Below, piece after piece: positions 44,472-52,133 of a stretch of DNA of 64,000 nucleotides. The DNA is from Paenibacillus thalictri. Lineage in GTDB: Bacteria > Bacillota > Bacilli > Paenibacillales > NBRC-103111. The DNA is taken from NCBI RefSeq assembly GCF_004307995.1, contig NZ_SIRE01000014.1, positions 62,001-126,000 of the forward strand, written 5' to 3'. The notes beneath the pieces are model-generated. The model had not been told where the DNA came from. It worked only from the letters and a program-made list of their open reading frames with translations, and searched no databases. Within the stretch, counting starts at the first letter, position 1. Each line of letters starts with the position of its first letter. A program made the translations under genes and the position numbers.

Positions 44472-45067
44472 ATTACGACACGCTGCTTCATTCGATTGCA
44501 CAGTTCGGTTACGCTGCTTTGTTCTTTGCGTTATGGCTCGGGATTGTAGGGATGCCGATTCCCGATGAAGTTGTCGTGATGACCGGCGGCGCTGTAAGCA
44601 GAGCGGGATTGCTCCAACCAATTCCAGCCTTTATTCTCACTTATTTAGGGGTTATTTCGGGGTTATCTCTGGGATATATTCTAGGCCGATATTTGGGTTC
44701 GCCTGTGTTGGATAAGCTTCGCCGCAAAAAGAATGTCCACAAGCATATTCAGACGTCCGAATACTTGTTAAATAAATATGGCAGTGTTGCGCTGAGCTTC
44801 AGTTACTTTATTCCGGTAGTCAGACATATAGTTCCCTATTTAGTCGGGATTAATAAAATGTCATTTCGTCGCTATGTCCTTTTTTCTTATACCGCAGGGC
44901 TTGTGTGGACGTTTGCTTTCTTTACGTTGGGTCAATTTGCAGGCGGCCATGTGGAAATGATCGGGACCTTGATTTATCATTATAGTATTTATGCGGGATT
45001 TGCTCTTCTTATAGGCATTTTGATATTCATGATCCTGAAAAATCGGAAAAGGAGAAGGGCGTTATGA
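44468..45067 (+). CDS. DedA-family membrane protein
   Basis: 199 residues from a GTG at 44468 that overlaps the preceding TGA; AAGGGGG lies just upstream. Several membrane helices are evident (YAALFFALWLGIVGMPIPDEVVV, FILTYLGVISGLSLGYILG, and others near the C-terminus), with the DedA motifs GMPIPDE and SYFIPVVRHIVPYLVGINKM. Members of this family act as lipid-carrier flippases or scramblases, including recycling of undecaprenyl phosphate and phosphatidylethanolamine. The presence beside a lipid-type methyltransferase and a VanRS-like system suggests an envelope-lipid response module (inferred). Confidence 0.92.
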   Translation: MNYDTLLHSIAQFGYAALFFALWLGIVGMPIPDEVVVMTGGAVSRAGLLQPIPAFILTYLGVISGLSLGYILGRYLGSPVLDKLRRKKNVHKHIQTSEYLLNKYGSVALSFSYFIPVVRHIVPYLVGINKMSFRRYVLFSYTAGLVWTFAFFTLGQFAGGHVEMIGTLIYHYSIYAGFALLIGILIFMILKNRKRRRAL

Positions 45068-45747
45068 ATACGGTGCTTGTCGTAGATGACGATTCGGAAA
45101 TTCGCGATGTCATTCAAGTATATTTACGTAACGAAGGATATCGGGTTTTAGAAGCCGCCAACGGTGTGGAGGCATTGGATGTTTTGCAGTCGAACGCTGT
45201 CCAACTGATTATTTTGGATGTGATGATGCCCCGCCTGGATGGTATTAAGGCTTGCCTTAAAATCAGGGAAACTTCAACTGTGCCCATTATCATGCTCTCT
45301 GCCAAGGGAGAAGATATTGACAAGATTGCCGGTCTCACTACCGGAGCGGATGATTATTTAACCAAGCCCTTTAATCCGCTAGAATTGCTCGCCCGAGTAA
45401 AAGCTCAGCTGCGACGGCAGTTATTCAAGGCCACAGAAGTAAGTGATGCTCTGATTCGAATTGGTGACCTTATGATCGAAAAGACCAAGCATTTGGTAAC
45501 TCTGAAGGGAAACGACATCTCGCTGACACCGCTGGAGTTTGCCATTCTGGAGCTGCTGGCCGCTCACCCCGGGCAAGTGTTCAGTGCTGATAAAATATAC
45601 GAAAGCGTATGGAAGGAGCCATCCGGGTATTCAGAAAATACGGTTATGGTTCATATTCGTAATTTGCGTGAAAAAATAGAGGATACTCCAAGAGAGCCGC
45701 GATATATTAAAACGATCTGGGGGGTGGGCTATAAAATTGAAAAATAA
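45064..45747 (+). CDS. VanR-like OmpR-family response regulator
   Basis: 227 residues. Receiver with VVDDD, phospho-acceptor Asp52 (IILDVMMPRLDG), MLSAKGED and KPFNPLELLARVKAQLRR, then a winged helix (SLTPLEFAILELLAAHPG, YSENTVMVHIRNLREKIED, IWGVGYKIEK). The VMVHIRNLREKIE segment is typical of the VanR/BceR-neighbouring group. Starts inside the DedA stop (ATGA) and ends overlapping the kinase start by 11 bases. Base composition is A+T-rich like the other genes of this block. Confidence 0.93.
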   Translation: MNTVLVVDDDSEIRDVIQVYLRNEGYRVLEAANGVEALDVLQSNAVQLIILDVMMPRLDGIKACLKIRETSTVPIIMLSAKGEDIDKIAGLTTGADDYLTKPFNPLELLARVKAQLRRQLFKATEVSDALIRIGDLMIEKTKHLVTLKGNDISLTPLEFAILELLAAHPGQVFSADKIYESVWKEPSGYSENTVMVHIRNLREKIEDTPREPRYIKTIWGVGYKIEK

Positions 45748-46822
45748 GCTATTTGCCATAATAAAAAGAAAAAAAAGCATCCAGATGGATATGTTGTGGA
45801 GTTTTGGTTTGAGTCTGCTGATTGCCTTTATTTTTATATTGTTTTTCGCCAGTTTTATTAATCGATACGGATATGATTTTTATGTGCCGTATCTCAACCC
45901 CGCGGCATACGTCGCGGCCTTTATCTTATCTTTTTTTTTGTTGACGCGGCGCTTAGTCAAGGACCTTATCACATTGGAGGAAGGGCTTCAAATCATTTCT
46001 GAAGGCAATTTACATTATCGCGTCATTATGCATCGGGAGGACGAAATAGGGCGGGTAGCAAGCGGCATCAACTTAATGACCGAAAAATTAGAGCGGCAAA
46101 TTAACAAAGAGCGTGAATTGGAAAAATCGAAAATCGATCTGATCACAGGAGTATCGCACGATTTGCGAACACCGCTCACGAGCATCATTGGTTACTTGGA
46201 TTTATTGAGAACCAATTCTTTTCAGAATCGGAATGAGTACGAGCGGTTTGTGCAAAACACGTACAATAAGGCAATCCATCTAAAAAAGCTCATTGACGAT
46301 TTGTTTGAATATACCCGTTTGACAAGCCGCGGTATTCAATTAAACTTGCAGCCAATCGATTTATGCGAGCTTATTAAGCAATTAACTTTTGAATTTGAAC
46401 CGATTGCTAAGGATAACAAAGCAACCATTGTCACAGATTTTACTCCACACCAGGTTATTCAGCACATTGATAGCGATAAAATCGCTAGAGCAGTCGATCA
46501 ATTGTTGATCAACGCTCTTAAATATAGTATAAAGCCAGGCTTAATACGAATTTCCACGAAAACAGACGAACGCAGCTTCTACATCTCCGTTGAAAATGAA
46601 GGGATTTCTATAACAAAAGAACAAGAGGAGAAAATTTTTGATCGGTTCTATAAAGTGGATGACTCTCGGCAAAGCGGGGGGATTCAAACGGGCACCGGCC
46701 TAGGTCTTTCGATAACCAAAAATATTATTGAACTTCATGGCGGAACGGTAGCGCTTTGTCATAAAGACGGTATTTTCAATTTTCAAATTAGGCTGCCTTT
46801 AAACAGCAAGAAACGACATTAA
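45737..46822 (+). CDS. VanS-like sensor histidine kinase
   Basis: 361 residues from a TTG at 45737 inside the regulator gene. Two helices (about 21-40 and 53-72) are separated by only a dozen extracellular residues, so the signal is probably sensed within the membrane, as in intramembrane-sensing kinases. HAMP (about 73-125), HisKA His141 in GVSHDLRTPLTSI, HATPase with QLLINALKYS and TGLGLSITKNI. The glycine loop reads VENEGISITKEQEEKIFDRFYK, slightly degenerate. Last gene of the methyltransferase-DedA-regulator-kinase operon. Confidence 0.92.
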   Translation: MKNKLFAIIKRKKSIQMDMLWSFGLSLLIAFIFILFFASFINRYGYDFYVPYLNPAAYVAAFILSFFLLTRRLVKDLITLEEGLQIISEGNLHYRVIMHREDEIGRVASGINLMTEKLERQINKERELEKSKIDLITGVSHDLRTPLTSIIGYLDLLRTNSFQNRNEYERFVQNTYNKAIHLKKLIDDLFEYTRLTSRGIQLNLQPIDLCELIKQLTFEFEPIAKDNKATIVTDFTPHQVIQHIDSDKIARAVDQLLINALKYSIKPGLIRISTKTDERSFYISVENEGISITKEQEEKIFDRFYKVDDSRQSGGIQTGTGLGLSITKNIIELHGGTVALCHKDGIFNFQIRLPLNSKKRH

Positions 46823-46889
46823 TAGAACCATTGCTGCACCAGACGCGGATCGTGCGGTCACGGCAAGCGGCGGAGAGTTAAAAAACGGG

Positions 46890-46932
46890 TTGACAAAAAG
46901 AGGAACCAATGAGAAAATGTACGCGCGTACAT
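46890..46932 (+). promoter_or_regulatory. promoter with 16-bp perfect palindrome, probable LacI-family operator
   Basis: TTGACA (46890-46895), a 17-base spacer and a weak GAAAAT (46913-46918) make a SigA-like promoter. ATGTACGCGCGTACAT at 46917-46932 is a perfect palindrome with the central CG usual for LacI-family operators and overlaps the -10 and start of transcription. Autorepression of the LacI-family gene that follows is inferred. Confidence 0.65.
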
Positions 46933-46975
46933 AAATTCGAGACAAGATGGAATCTGCAAAAAGGAGGAGCTTGAT

Positions 46976-47983
46976 ATCGTAACCCGAAAAGAAGTGGCGG
47001 CCTTGGCCGGAGTGTCTGAAGCAACGGTTTCCCGCGTCTTAAACGGCGTCGGGCCGATGAAGGAGGAAACCCGGCAGCGGGTGCTGGAAGCGGCGGAACA
47101 GCTTAATTATCATCCGAACGCGATCGCGCAAAGCTTTGCCCGCGGGCGCAGCGGCAACCTTGGCGTCGTATTGCCTTATGTGCCCAAGGTGCACCTGTTC
47201 TCGACCTATTATTTCGCGGAAACGCTCAGCGGCATCGGCGCAAAGGCGGCGGAGAAGGGATACGACCTGCTGCTGAAATTCCGCTCGCCGGAGACGGAAA
47301 GCGACTACACAACATTGTTTCAACGCCAGAAGGTCGATGCCTGCATCATCCTGGGGGCGAGAAATACGCCGGAGGAACGGGAGTCGCTGCTGCGGCTTAA
47401 GGAAGGAGGGCTGCCCTTCTGTCTGGTGAACCAGCACTTTGAGGATGCGGAGCTCTGCGAAGTGGATGCCGACCATGTGACGGGCAGTTACAGCGCGGTT
47501 TCACACCTGCTTGCCCGGGGACACCGAAAAATCGCCTTTCTCAACGGTTCACCAGAATATTCCAACAGTGCGGACCGTCTGCTGGGATATCGTCAAGCGC
47601 TCCAAGAAGCAGGCCGGCAGCTAGAGCCGGAACTGCTGTTTGAAGGAAATTACAGCCGCTCCAGCGGCTACCGCATCGCGGAGGAGATCGTCAAGGCACA
47701 GCCGGATGCCGTATTTGCGGCCAACGACCGGATGGCCGTAGGTCTCATGCAAAGGATGCGGGAGCTGGGTATTCAGCCTGGCAAGGATATCGCCATTGCC
47801 GGTTACGACAACTCGGATGCCGCCAAAATAGCGGATCCTCCCTTGACCAGCGTAGCGGTGCCTTTTTTTGAAATGGGAGCGCTTGCGGCGGAGAAGGTGC
47901 TGTCTATGGTTCATGAGGATGGCACAGGGCTTGTTATTCGCGAAAAGTTACAGACACAACTTGTGGTTAGGCAATCTTGTTAG
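46976..47983 (+). CDS. LacI-family transcriptional repressor with apparent AUC start
   Basis: 335 residues if translated from ATC at 46976. The N-terminus would read VTRKEVAALAGVSEATVSRV after the initiator, a complete LacI helix-turn-helix, followed by a type-I periplasmic-binding-like sugar sensor (YHPNAIAQSFARGRSGNLGVV, LLARGHRKIAFLNG, ITIAGYDNSD-like IAIAGYDNSDAA). AAGGAGG (46961-46967) is perfectly spaced for the ATC, whereas the first canonical start, GTG at 46994, would cut into the first helix and has no site. A TTG at 46971 is out of frame and hits a stop after three codons. Either AUC is used, or a 2-bp AT duplication has damaged the start. It heads a sugar-oxidoreductase operon. 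Confidence 0.85.
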   Translation: MVTRKEVAALAGVSEATVSRVLNGVGPMKEETRQRVLEAAEQLNYHPNAIAQSFARGRSGNLGVVLPYVPKVHLFSTYYFAETLSGIGAKAAEKGYDLLLKFRSPETESDYTTLFQRQKVDACIILGARNTPEERESLLRLKEGGLPFCLVNQHFEDAELCEVDADHVTGSYSAVSHLLARGHRKIAFLNGSPEYSNSADRLLGYRQALQEAGRQLEPELLFEGNYSRSSGYRIAEEIVKAQPDAVFAANDRMAVGLMQRMRELGIQPGKDIAIAGYDNSDAAKIADPPLTSVAVPFFEMGALAAEKVLSMVHEDGTGLVIREKLQTQLVVRQSC

Positions 47984-48015
47984 CTTAAGTTGATGATCCG
48001 GGAGGAGAAACTCTT

Positions 48016-49176
48016 ATGAAGCAAGTGAATGTGGGAATGGTCGGTTATAAATTTATGGGTAAGGCGCACAGCCATGCTTACCGCGATTTGCATATGTTTT
48101 TTCCGCAGGCGGTTCGCCCGGTCATGAAGCTGATCTGCGGCCGCGATGCCGAAGGCGTAGCGCAGGCAGCGGAGCAGTTCGGCTGGGAGGGGCATGTTAC
48201 CGATTGGCGCGAGATGGTCGCTCGTGACGATATCGACCTGATCGATATCAATGCACCCAGCGACGCGCACAAAGAAATCGCTTTGGCCGCGGCTAAGGCG
48301 GGCAAGCACATTTTCTGCGAGAAACCGCTTGCGCTGACGCTGCCCGACGCCCGTGAAATGCTGCAAGCTGCCGAGCAGGCCGGGATCAAGCATATGGTCG
48401 GTTTCAACTACCGGTTTGCACCGGCGGTTATGCTGGCTAAGAAGCTGATTGAAGAAGGCCGGCTTGGGCAAATTTATCATTTCCGCGCCTGGTTCCTGCA
48501 GGATTGGATTATCGATCCCGATTTCCCGCTGGTATGGCGGCTGCAGAAAGAGATCGCCGGATCGGGCTCGCATGGCGACCTGGGGGCGCATCTGATCGAT
48601 CTGGCGCATTATCTGATTGGCGGCATGGACGAGGTTATCGGCATGAGCGATACGTTCATCAAGGAACGTCCGCTGCCGACAACAATGACGGGTCTCAGCG
48701 CGAAGGGCAGTAAAGACGCTCCGCGCGGGCCGGTGACGGTAGACGACGCAACGCTCTTTTTGGCGCGTTTCCAGAATGGCGCGCTGGGCAGCTTCGAGGC
48801 GACACGGTTTGCCGCAGGGCACCGCTGCACGAATTCGTTTGAAATTAACGGCAGCAAAGGCAGCGTGAAATTTGATTTTGAGAGGCTAAACGAACTTCAA
48901 GTGTACTTTACCGACGATGCGGGAGACGTGCAAGGTTTCCGCCGCGTGCTCGCCACCGATCCCGCTCATGCTTACTCCGAAGCGTGGTGGCCGCCGGGTC
49001 ATACGATCGGCTACGAGCATACGTTTATCCACGAGGTTGTCGAGCTGATGCAAGCTGTGGAGCAGAACCGCCAGCCGGTGCCGAACTTCGTCGACGGCGT
49101 TCGCTGCCAAGAGGTGTTGGAGGCGGTGGATCGTTCGATCGAGCAGCGGAGTTGGGTTCGCATCGCCGGTGTGTAA
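48016..49176 (+). CDS. Gfo/Idh/MocA-family oxidoreductase
   Basis: 386 residues. An N-terminal Rossmann fold (VGMVGYKFMGKAHSHAY, variant of GxGxxG), the family motif EKPLALTLPDAREML with the EKP lysine, and GFNYRFAPAVMLAKKLI opening the C-terminal substrate domain, which carries DLGAHLIDLAHYL. Members use NAD(P) to oxidise or reduce sugars, inositols and related polyols. It lies 32 bases after the LacI-family gene with GGGAGGAG before the ATG, so it belongs to the same operon. The substrate is not predictable. Confidence 0.93.
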   Translation: MKQVNVGMVGYKFMGKAHSHAYRDLHMFFPQAVRPVMKLICGRDAEGVAQAAEQFGWEGHVTDWREMVARDDIDLIDINAPSDAHKEIALAAAKAGKHIFCEKPLALTLPDAREMLQAAEQAGIKHMVGFNYRFAPAVMLAKKLIEEGRLGQIYHFRAWFLQDWIIDPDFPLVWRLQKEIAGSGSHGDLGAHLIDLAHYLIGGMDEVIGMSDTFIKERPLPTTMTGLSAKGSKDAPRGPVTVDDATLFLARFQNGALGSFEATRFAAGHRCTNSFEINGSKGSVKFDFERLNELQVYFTDDAGDVQGFRRVLATDPAHAYSEAWWPPGHTIGYEHTFIHEVVELMQAVEQNRQPVPNFVDGVRCQEVLEAVDRSIEQRSWVRIAGV

Positions 49177-49212
49177 CGGGAGCCGGATCGTATTACGGCA
49201 AGCGGAGTCAAC

Positions 49213-49269
49213 CACGGATTCCATCTCCGTGCCGCAACGGGCGTCTAGGCCGGCAAGATAAGCGCCGGC
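49213..49269 (+). other. two small intercistronic hairpins
   Basis: CACGGA/TCCGTG (49213-49218/49226-49231) and GCCGGC/GCCGGC (49249-49254/49264-49269) lie in the 144-base gap before the ThuA gene. No T run follows. Confidence 0.35.
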
Positions 49270-49320
49270 AGGTGAAATTGCAATCATACCAAGTACATTC
49301 ATACATGGGAGCGGTGAATT

Positions 49321-50055
49321 ATGAAAAAAGCATTGATCGTATGGGGCGGCTGGCTTGGACATCAGCCGGAGGAAGTGGCCGATATTTTTCGCGGCATTTT
49401 AGAAGAAGAACAGTTTTCCGTTCAGGTTTCGGATACGCTTGACGTATTTGCCGACGGCGACATGCTGAAATCGCTTGACCTGATTGTGCCGGTATGGACG
49501 ATGGGACAAATTGAAAAACAGCTGGCGGCGAACGTTTCCGCGGCGGTACAAAGCGGTGTCGGGCTGGCCGGCTGCCACGGCGGCATGTGCGACTCCTTCC
49601 GCAACAACGTGGATTGGCAGTTTATGACCGGAGGACAGTGGGTGGCGCATCCGGGCAACGACGGGGTTGAGCATGTGATTAACATCAAGCAAAGCTCAAG
49701 CCCGCTGCTGGAGGGAATTGAAGATTTCACGGTGAGTACGGAGCAGTATTATCTGCATGTCGATCCGGCGGTCGAGGTACTGGCGACAACCCGCTTTCCG
49801 GTAGTGGAAGGGCCGCATTCGCTGAATAAAGCGGTCGATATGCCGGTCGTCTGGACCAAACGGTGGGGAGTCGGCCGGGTGTATTATTGCTCGCTGGGGC
49901 ATCAAGCCAATATCGTTGAATTGCCGCAGGTCAAGCTGATGATGCGCCGCGGGGTGCTGTGGGCGGCCGAAGGCAAGAAGCGGGCAACGGAAGCCGAGAC
50001 GGCGAAAGCGGCTGCGGCCGGCACAAAATACACCGGAATGGGCGACAGCAACTAA
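49321..50055 (+). CDS. ThuA-domain protein (trehalose-utilisation-like)
   Basis: 244 residues with the ThuA class-I glutamine-amidotransferase-like fold: KKALIVWGGWLGHQPEEVADIF at the N-terminus, GLAGCHGGMCDSFRNN at the nucleophile-elbow position, QWVAHPGND, and VVWTKRWGVGRVYYCSLGHQ towards the end. ThuA proteins occur with Gfo/Idh/MocA dehydrogenases in sugar catabolism; their reaction is not settled, though a ketosugar-related role is proposed for trehalose utilisation. It sits between two such dehydrogenase genes here, consistent with a common disaccharide or polyol pathway. Confidence 0.92.
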   Translation: MKKALIVWGGWLGHQPEEVADIFRGILEEEQFSVQVSDTLDVFADGDMLKSLDLIVPVWTMGQIEKQLAANVSAAVQSGVGLAGCHGGMCDSFRNNVDWQFMTGGQWVAHPGNDGVEHVINIKQSSSPLLEGIEDFTVSTEQYYLHVDPAVEVLATTRFPVVEGPHSLNKAVDMPVVWTKRWGVGRVYYCSLGHQANIVELPQVKLMMRRGVLWAAEGKKRATEAETAKAAAAGTKYTGMGDSN

Positions 50056-50082
50056 TCGCCGTTTTCGAGGGGGAGAAAACCG

Positions 50083-51186
50083 ATGAGCAAAATTAAGGTT
50101 GGCATTGTGGGCTGCGGTAAAATCAGCAGCATCTATTTTCAAAACTGCAGTAAGTTTAAGATTATGGAGGTTGTCGCCTGCGCCGATTTGGATTTGAGCC
50201 GGGCTCAAGCACAAGCGGCCGAATTTGGCATCGCCAAAGCCTATACGGTTGCCGAGCTGATGGCCGATCCGGAAATCGATCTGGTCATTAATCTGACCAT
50301 CCCCGCGGCGCACGCCGAAGTGTGTCTGCAAGCGTTGGAGTCGGGTAAGCATGTTTACGTTGAGAAACCTCTTGCCGTAACAAGGGAGGAAGGCCGCCGT
50401 ATTCTTGACCGCGCCGCTAGCAGCGGACGTCTTGTCGGCAGCGCCCCCGATACGTTCCTCGGCGGCGGCATTCAAACGTGCGTCAAGTTGATCCAAGACG
50501 GCTGGATCGGGACGCCGGTCGCTGCAACCGCTTTTATGTTGGGCAAGGGTCATGAGCACTGGCATCCGGACCCTGAATTTTATTACGCGCCGGGCGGCGG
50601 TCCCATGTTCGATATGGGCCCGTATTACTTGACGGCGCTGGTTGCTATGCTTGGTCCGATTCAGCGGGTGACGGGCTCGACGAAAATTACGTTCCCGGAG
50701 CGGACGATTACCAGCGAGAAAAAATACGGCCAATCGATCAAGGTCGAGACTCCGACTCATGTCGCCGGGGTGCTTGATTTCCACAATGGCGCAGTTGGCA
50801 CGATCATCACCAGCTTTGACGTGTTTGGCGGCCACAATTTGCCGCGCATCGAAATTTACGGCAGCGAAGGTACCTTGAGCGTACCGGATCCAAATACGTT
50901 CGGCGGTCCGGTCATGATCCGGCGTCATAACGCGACGGAATTTTCGCCGATTCCGCTAACTCACGGTTATGCCGAAAACAGCCGCGGCGTCGGCGTGCTG
51001 GATATGGCTTACGCGCTGCAAGGCGGCCGTCCGCACCGCGCCAGCGGCGAGCTGGCGTATCATGTGCTGGAAGCGATGCACGGTTTCCATGATGCTTCCG
51101 CCGAAGGCAAACATTATGTTATGCAATCCACCTGTGCGCAGCCGGCTCCGGTGCCAATCGGGCTGATGCCGGGAACGATGGATTAA
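50083..51186 (+). CDS. Gfo/Idh/MocA-family oxidoreductase (second copy type)
   Basis: 367 residues. Rossmann motif VGIVGCGKISSIYFQNC (a true GxGxxS/G loop), EKPLAVTREEGRRIL, and GSAPDTFLGGGIQTCVKLI with GPMFDMGPYYLTALVAMLG in the C-terminal domain. It differs clearly from the other dehydrogenase of the operon, so it is not a recent duplicate. GAGGGGGAG lies about 8 bases before the ATG. Last gene of the operon; a very stable terminator follows 27 bases after its stop. Confidence 0.93.
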   Translation: MSKIKVGIVGCGKISSIYFQNCSKFKIMEVVACADLDLSRAQAQAAEFGIAKAYTVAELMADPEIDLVINLTIPAAHAEVCLQALESGKHVYVEKPLAVTREEGRRILDRAASSGRLVGSAPDTFLGGGIQTCVKLIQDGWIGTPVAATAFMLGKGHEHWHPDPEFYYAPGGGPMFDMGPYYLTALVAMLGPIQRVTGSTKITFPERTITSEKKYGQSIKVETPTHVAGVLDFHNGAVGTIITSFDVFGGHNLPRIEIYGSEGTLSVPDPNTFGGPVMIRRHNATEFSPIPLTHGYAENSRGVGVLDMAYALQGGRPHRASGELAYHVLEAMHGFHDASAEGKHYVMQSTCAQPAPVPIGLMPGTMD

Positions 51187-51213
51187 AGCGGACTAAACCT
51201 TATTGGCTGACAT

Positions 51214-51255
51214 AAACAAGAGAGAGGTTCGGTAGCCGAACCTCTCTCTTGTTTT
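51214..51255 (+). terminator. strong terminator of the LacI/ThuA operon
   Basis: A 19-bp perfect stem, AAACAAGAGAGAGGTTCGG (51214-51232) with its complement (51236-51254), closes a 3-base loop and ends in TTTT. Its near-symmetry would also serve the convergent gene on the other strand. Confidence 0.93.
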
Positions 51256-51359
51256 ATAAGTGGTCATATGTGAACGACAACAATATATCTGAAGCGGCAC
51301 GATCATCTTTTTGCAATGGGAACGGACTTCATCCAACATTTGTTTCATGTTATATCGTT

Positions 51360-51689
51360 TTACAATTTGGACATGGTTGCTTCCCACAGCGCATTGCACA
51401 ACTCGGGATTTTGCATGACGCTTTTGCTTAATGTAACTTGCCATTCTCCGGATTCGAATTGCATGCTGAACATCTTGTCGTGATGCGTTAAATAACTGAT
51501 CATTTGCCCGATCGTCAGCAAAGGCAGCGATTTATGCTTTTCGACTCCGTTCAAATAATAAATCATTTCTTCTTGATATTCGTTGAAGAGGATGTATTCC
51601 CCTTCTTGGGGGTTCCACAACGAACGCAAAGTTTCTTTCTGTGTGTCGCTGAGCTGCTGCAGATGATCTGCCGAAATTCGCTGATTCAT
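51360..51689 (-). CDS. unrecognised 109-residue protein under a c-di-AMP riboswitch
   Basis: The ATG at 51689-51687 is chosen because AAGGAGG lies 8 bases upstream; a longer in-frame reading would start inside the riboswitch terminator region. The protein MNQRISADHLQQLS... is soluble, without signal peptide or membrane segment, slightly acidic in the middle (GEYILFNEYQEEMIYYLNG), and ends CNALWEATMSKL. The pattern LPLLTIGQMISYL...LCNALWEAT resembles small uncharacterised proteins common in Paenibacillus and phages, but I assign no function. Its promoter, c-di-AMP riboswitch and attenuator lie directly upstream, so it is expected to be expressed when c-di-AMP is low. The KtrA-type potassium regulator 1.6 kb away concerns the same second messenger. 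Confidence 0.8.
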   Translation of the reverse strand: MNQRISADHLQQLSDTQKETLRSLWNPQEGEYILFNEYQEEMIYYLNGVEKHKSLPLLTIGQMISYLTHHDKMFSMQFESGEWQVTLSKSVMQNPELCNALWEATMSKL

Positions 51690-51762
51690 AACTGATTCCT
51701 CCTTTTGAGTACGGATTGCGACTTCAAACTGTACTTGAGGAGTGGGTTTTACGGAAAAACGC

Positions 51763-51820
51763 AAAAAGACCCATATCTACGGGTCAATCGATGCATTCTC
51801 GAATTGTGCGTATTTGACCC
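51763..51820 (-). terminator. riboswitch attenuator: terminator and competing antiterminator
   Basis: On the minus strand, GACCC and GGGTC (51785-51781 and 51772-51768) form a terminator stem followed by five T. An upstream GGGTCAA (51820-51814) can instead pair with TTGACCC (51787-51781), using up the left arm of the terminator. This is a standard transcription-attenuation switch. Confidence 0.8.
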
Positions 51821-51937
51821 ATCCCATGCTGACGAGGTTAGCTGACGGGCTCGGGAAAGATGGTTCCCTACATAACAATCATGATTCGCCCCAAAATTGG
51901 TTCCCCCGCTTTCCGGCCTATGCCGAAAATTAAGCGT
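51821..51937 (-). ncRNA. cyclic di-AMP riboswitch (ydaO/yuaA type)
   Basis: The minus strand from about 51937 reads through the conserved blocks of the ydaO class in order: CGCTTAAT, GCCGGAAAGCGGGGGAACCA, TTGGGGCGAATC, GTAGGGAACC, CCCGAGCCCGTCAGCTAACC and TCGTCAGC. The class binds two c-di-AMP molecules and normally turns genes off, mostly potassium transport and cell-wall hydrolase genes. The aptamer sits between a good promoter and an attenuator and leads to the 109-residue gene. Exact ends are estimated. Confidence 0.92.
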
Positions 51938-51943
51938 ATATTC

Positions 51944-51973
51944 ATCATATACCAATCACCGTAAATTCGTCAA
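51944..51973 (-). promoter_or_regulatory. SigA promoter of the riboswitch transcript
   Basis: On the minus strand TTGACG (51973-51968), an 18-base spacer and TATGAT (51949-51944). Transcription would begin at about 51937, exactly at the first conserved bases of the riboswitch. Confidence 0.7.
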
Positions 51974-52133
51974 ACTGGCTGGAATTTAAATGGCATACCG
52001 GTTCCAGGAAAGACTTCAACAGAAGTTTTTTTATTTTTTGCCTATTCACACCCGCTAAAACGTTTTATGATTAGAACTGAACTAAACGGATACCTCAAAG
52101 CCATACAGGAAGCCAAAAGGAGTGGACTTTAAG

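Noticed and set aside
49696..50928. 410-codon antisense frame across the ThuA and second dehydrogenase genes
   Set aside because: Spans two well-supported genes and their gap; no domain or site.
51749..51955. 68-codon minus-strand frame
   Set aside because: Coincides with the c-di-AMP riboswitch and its attenuator.
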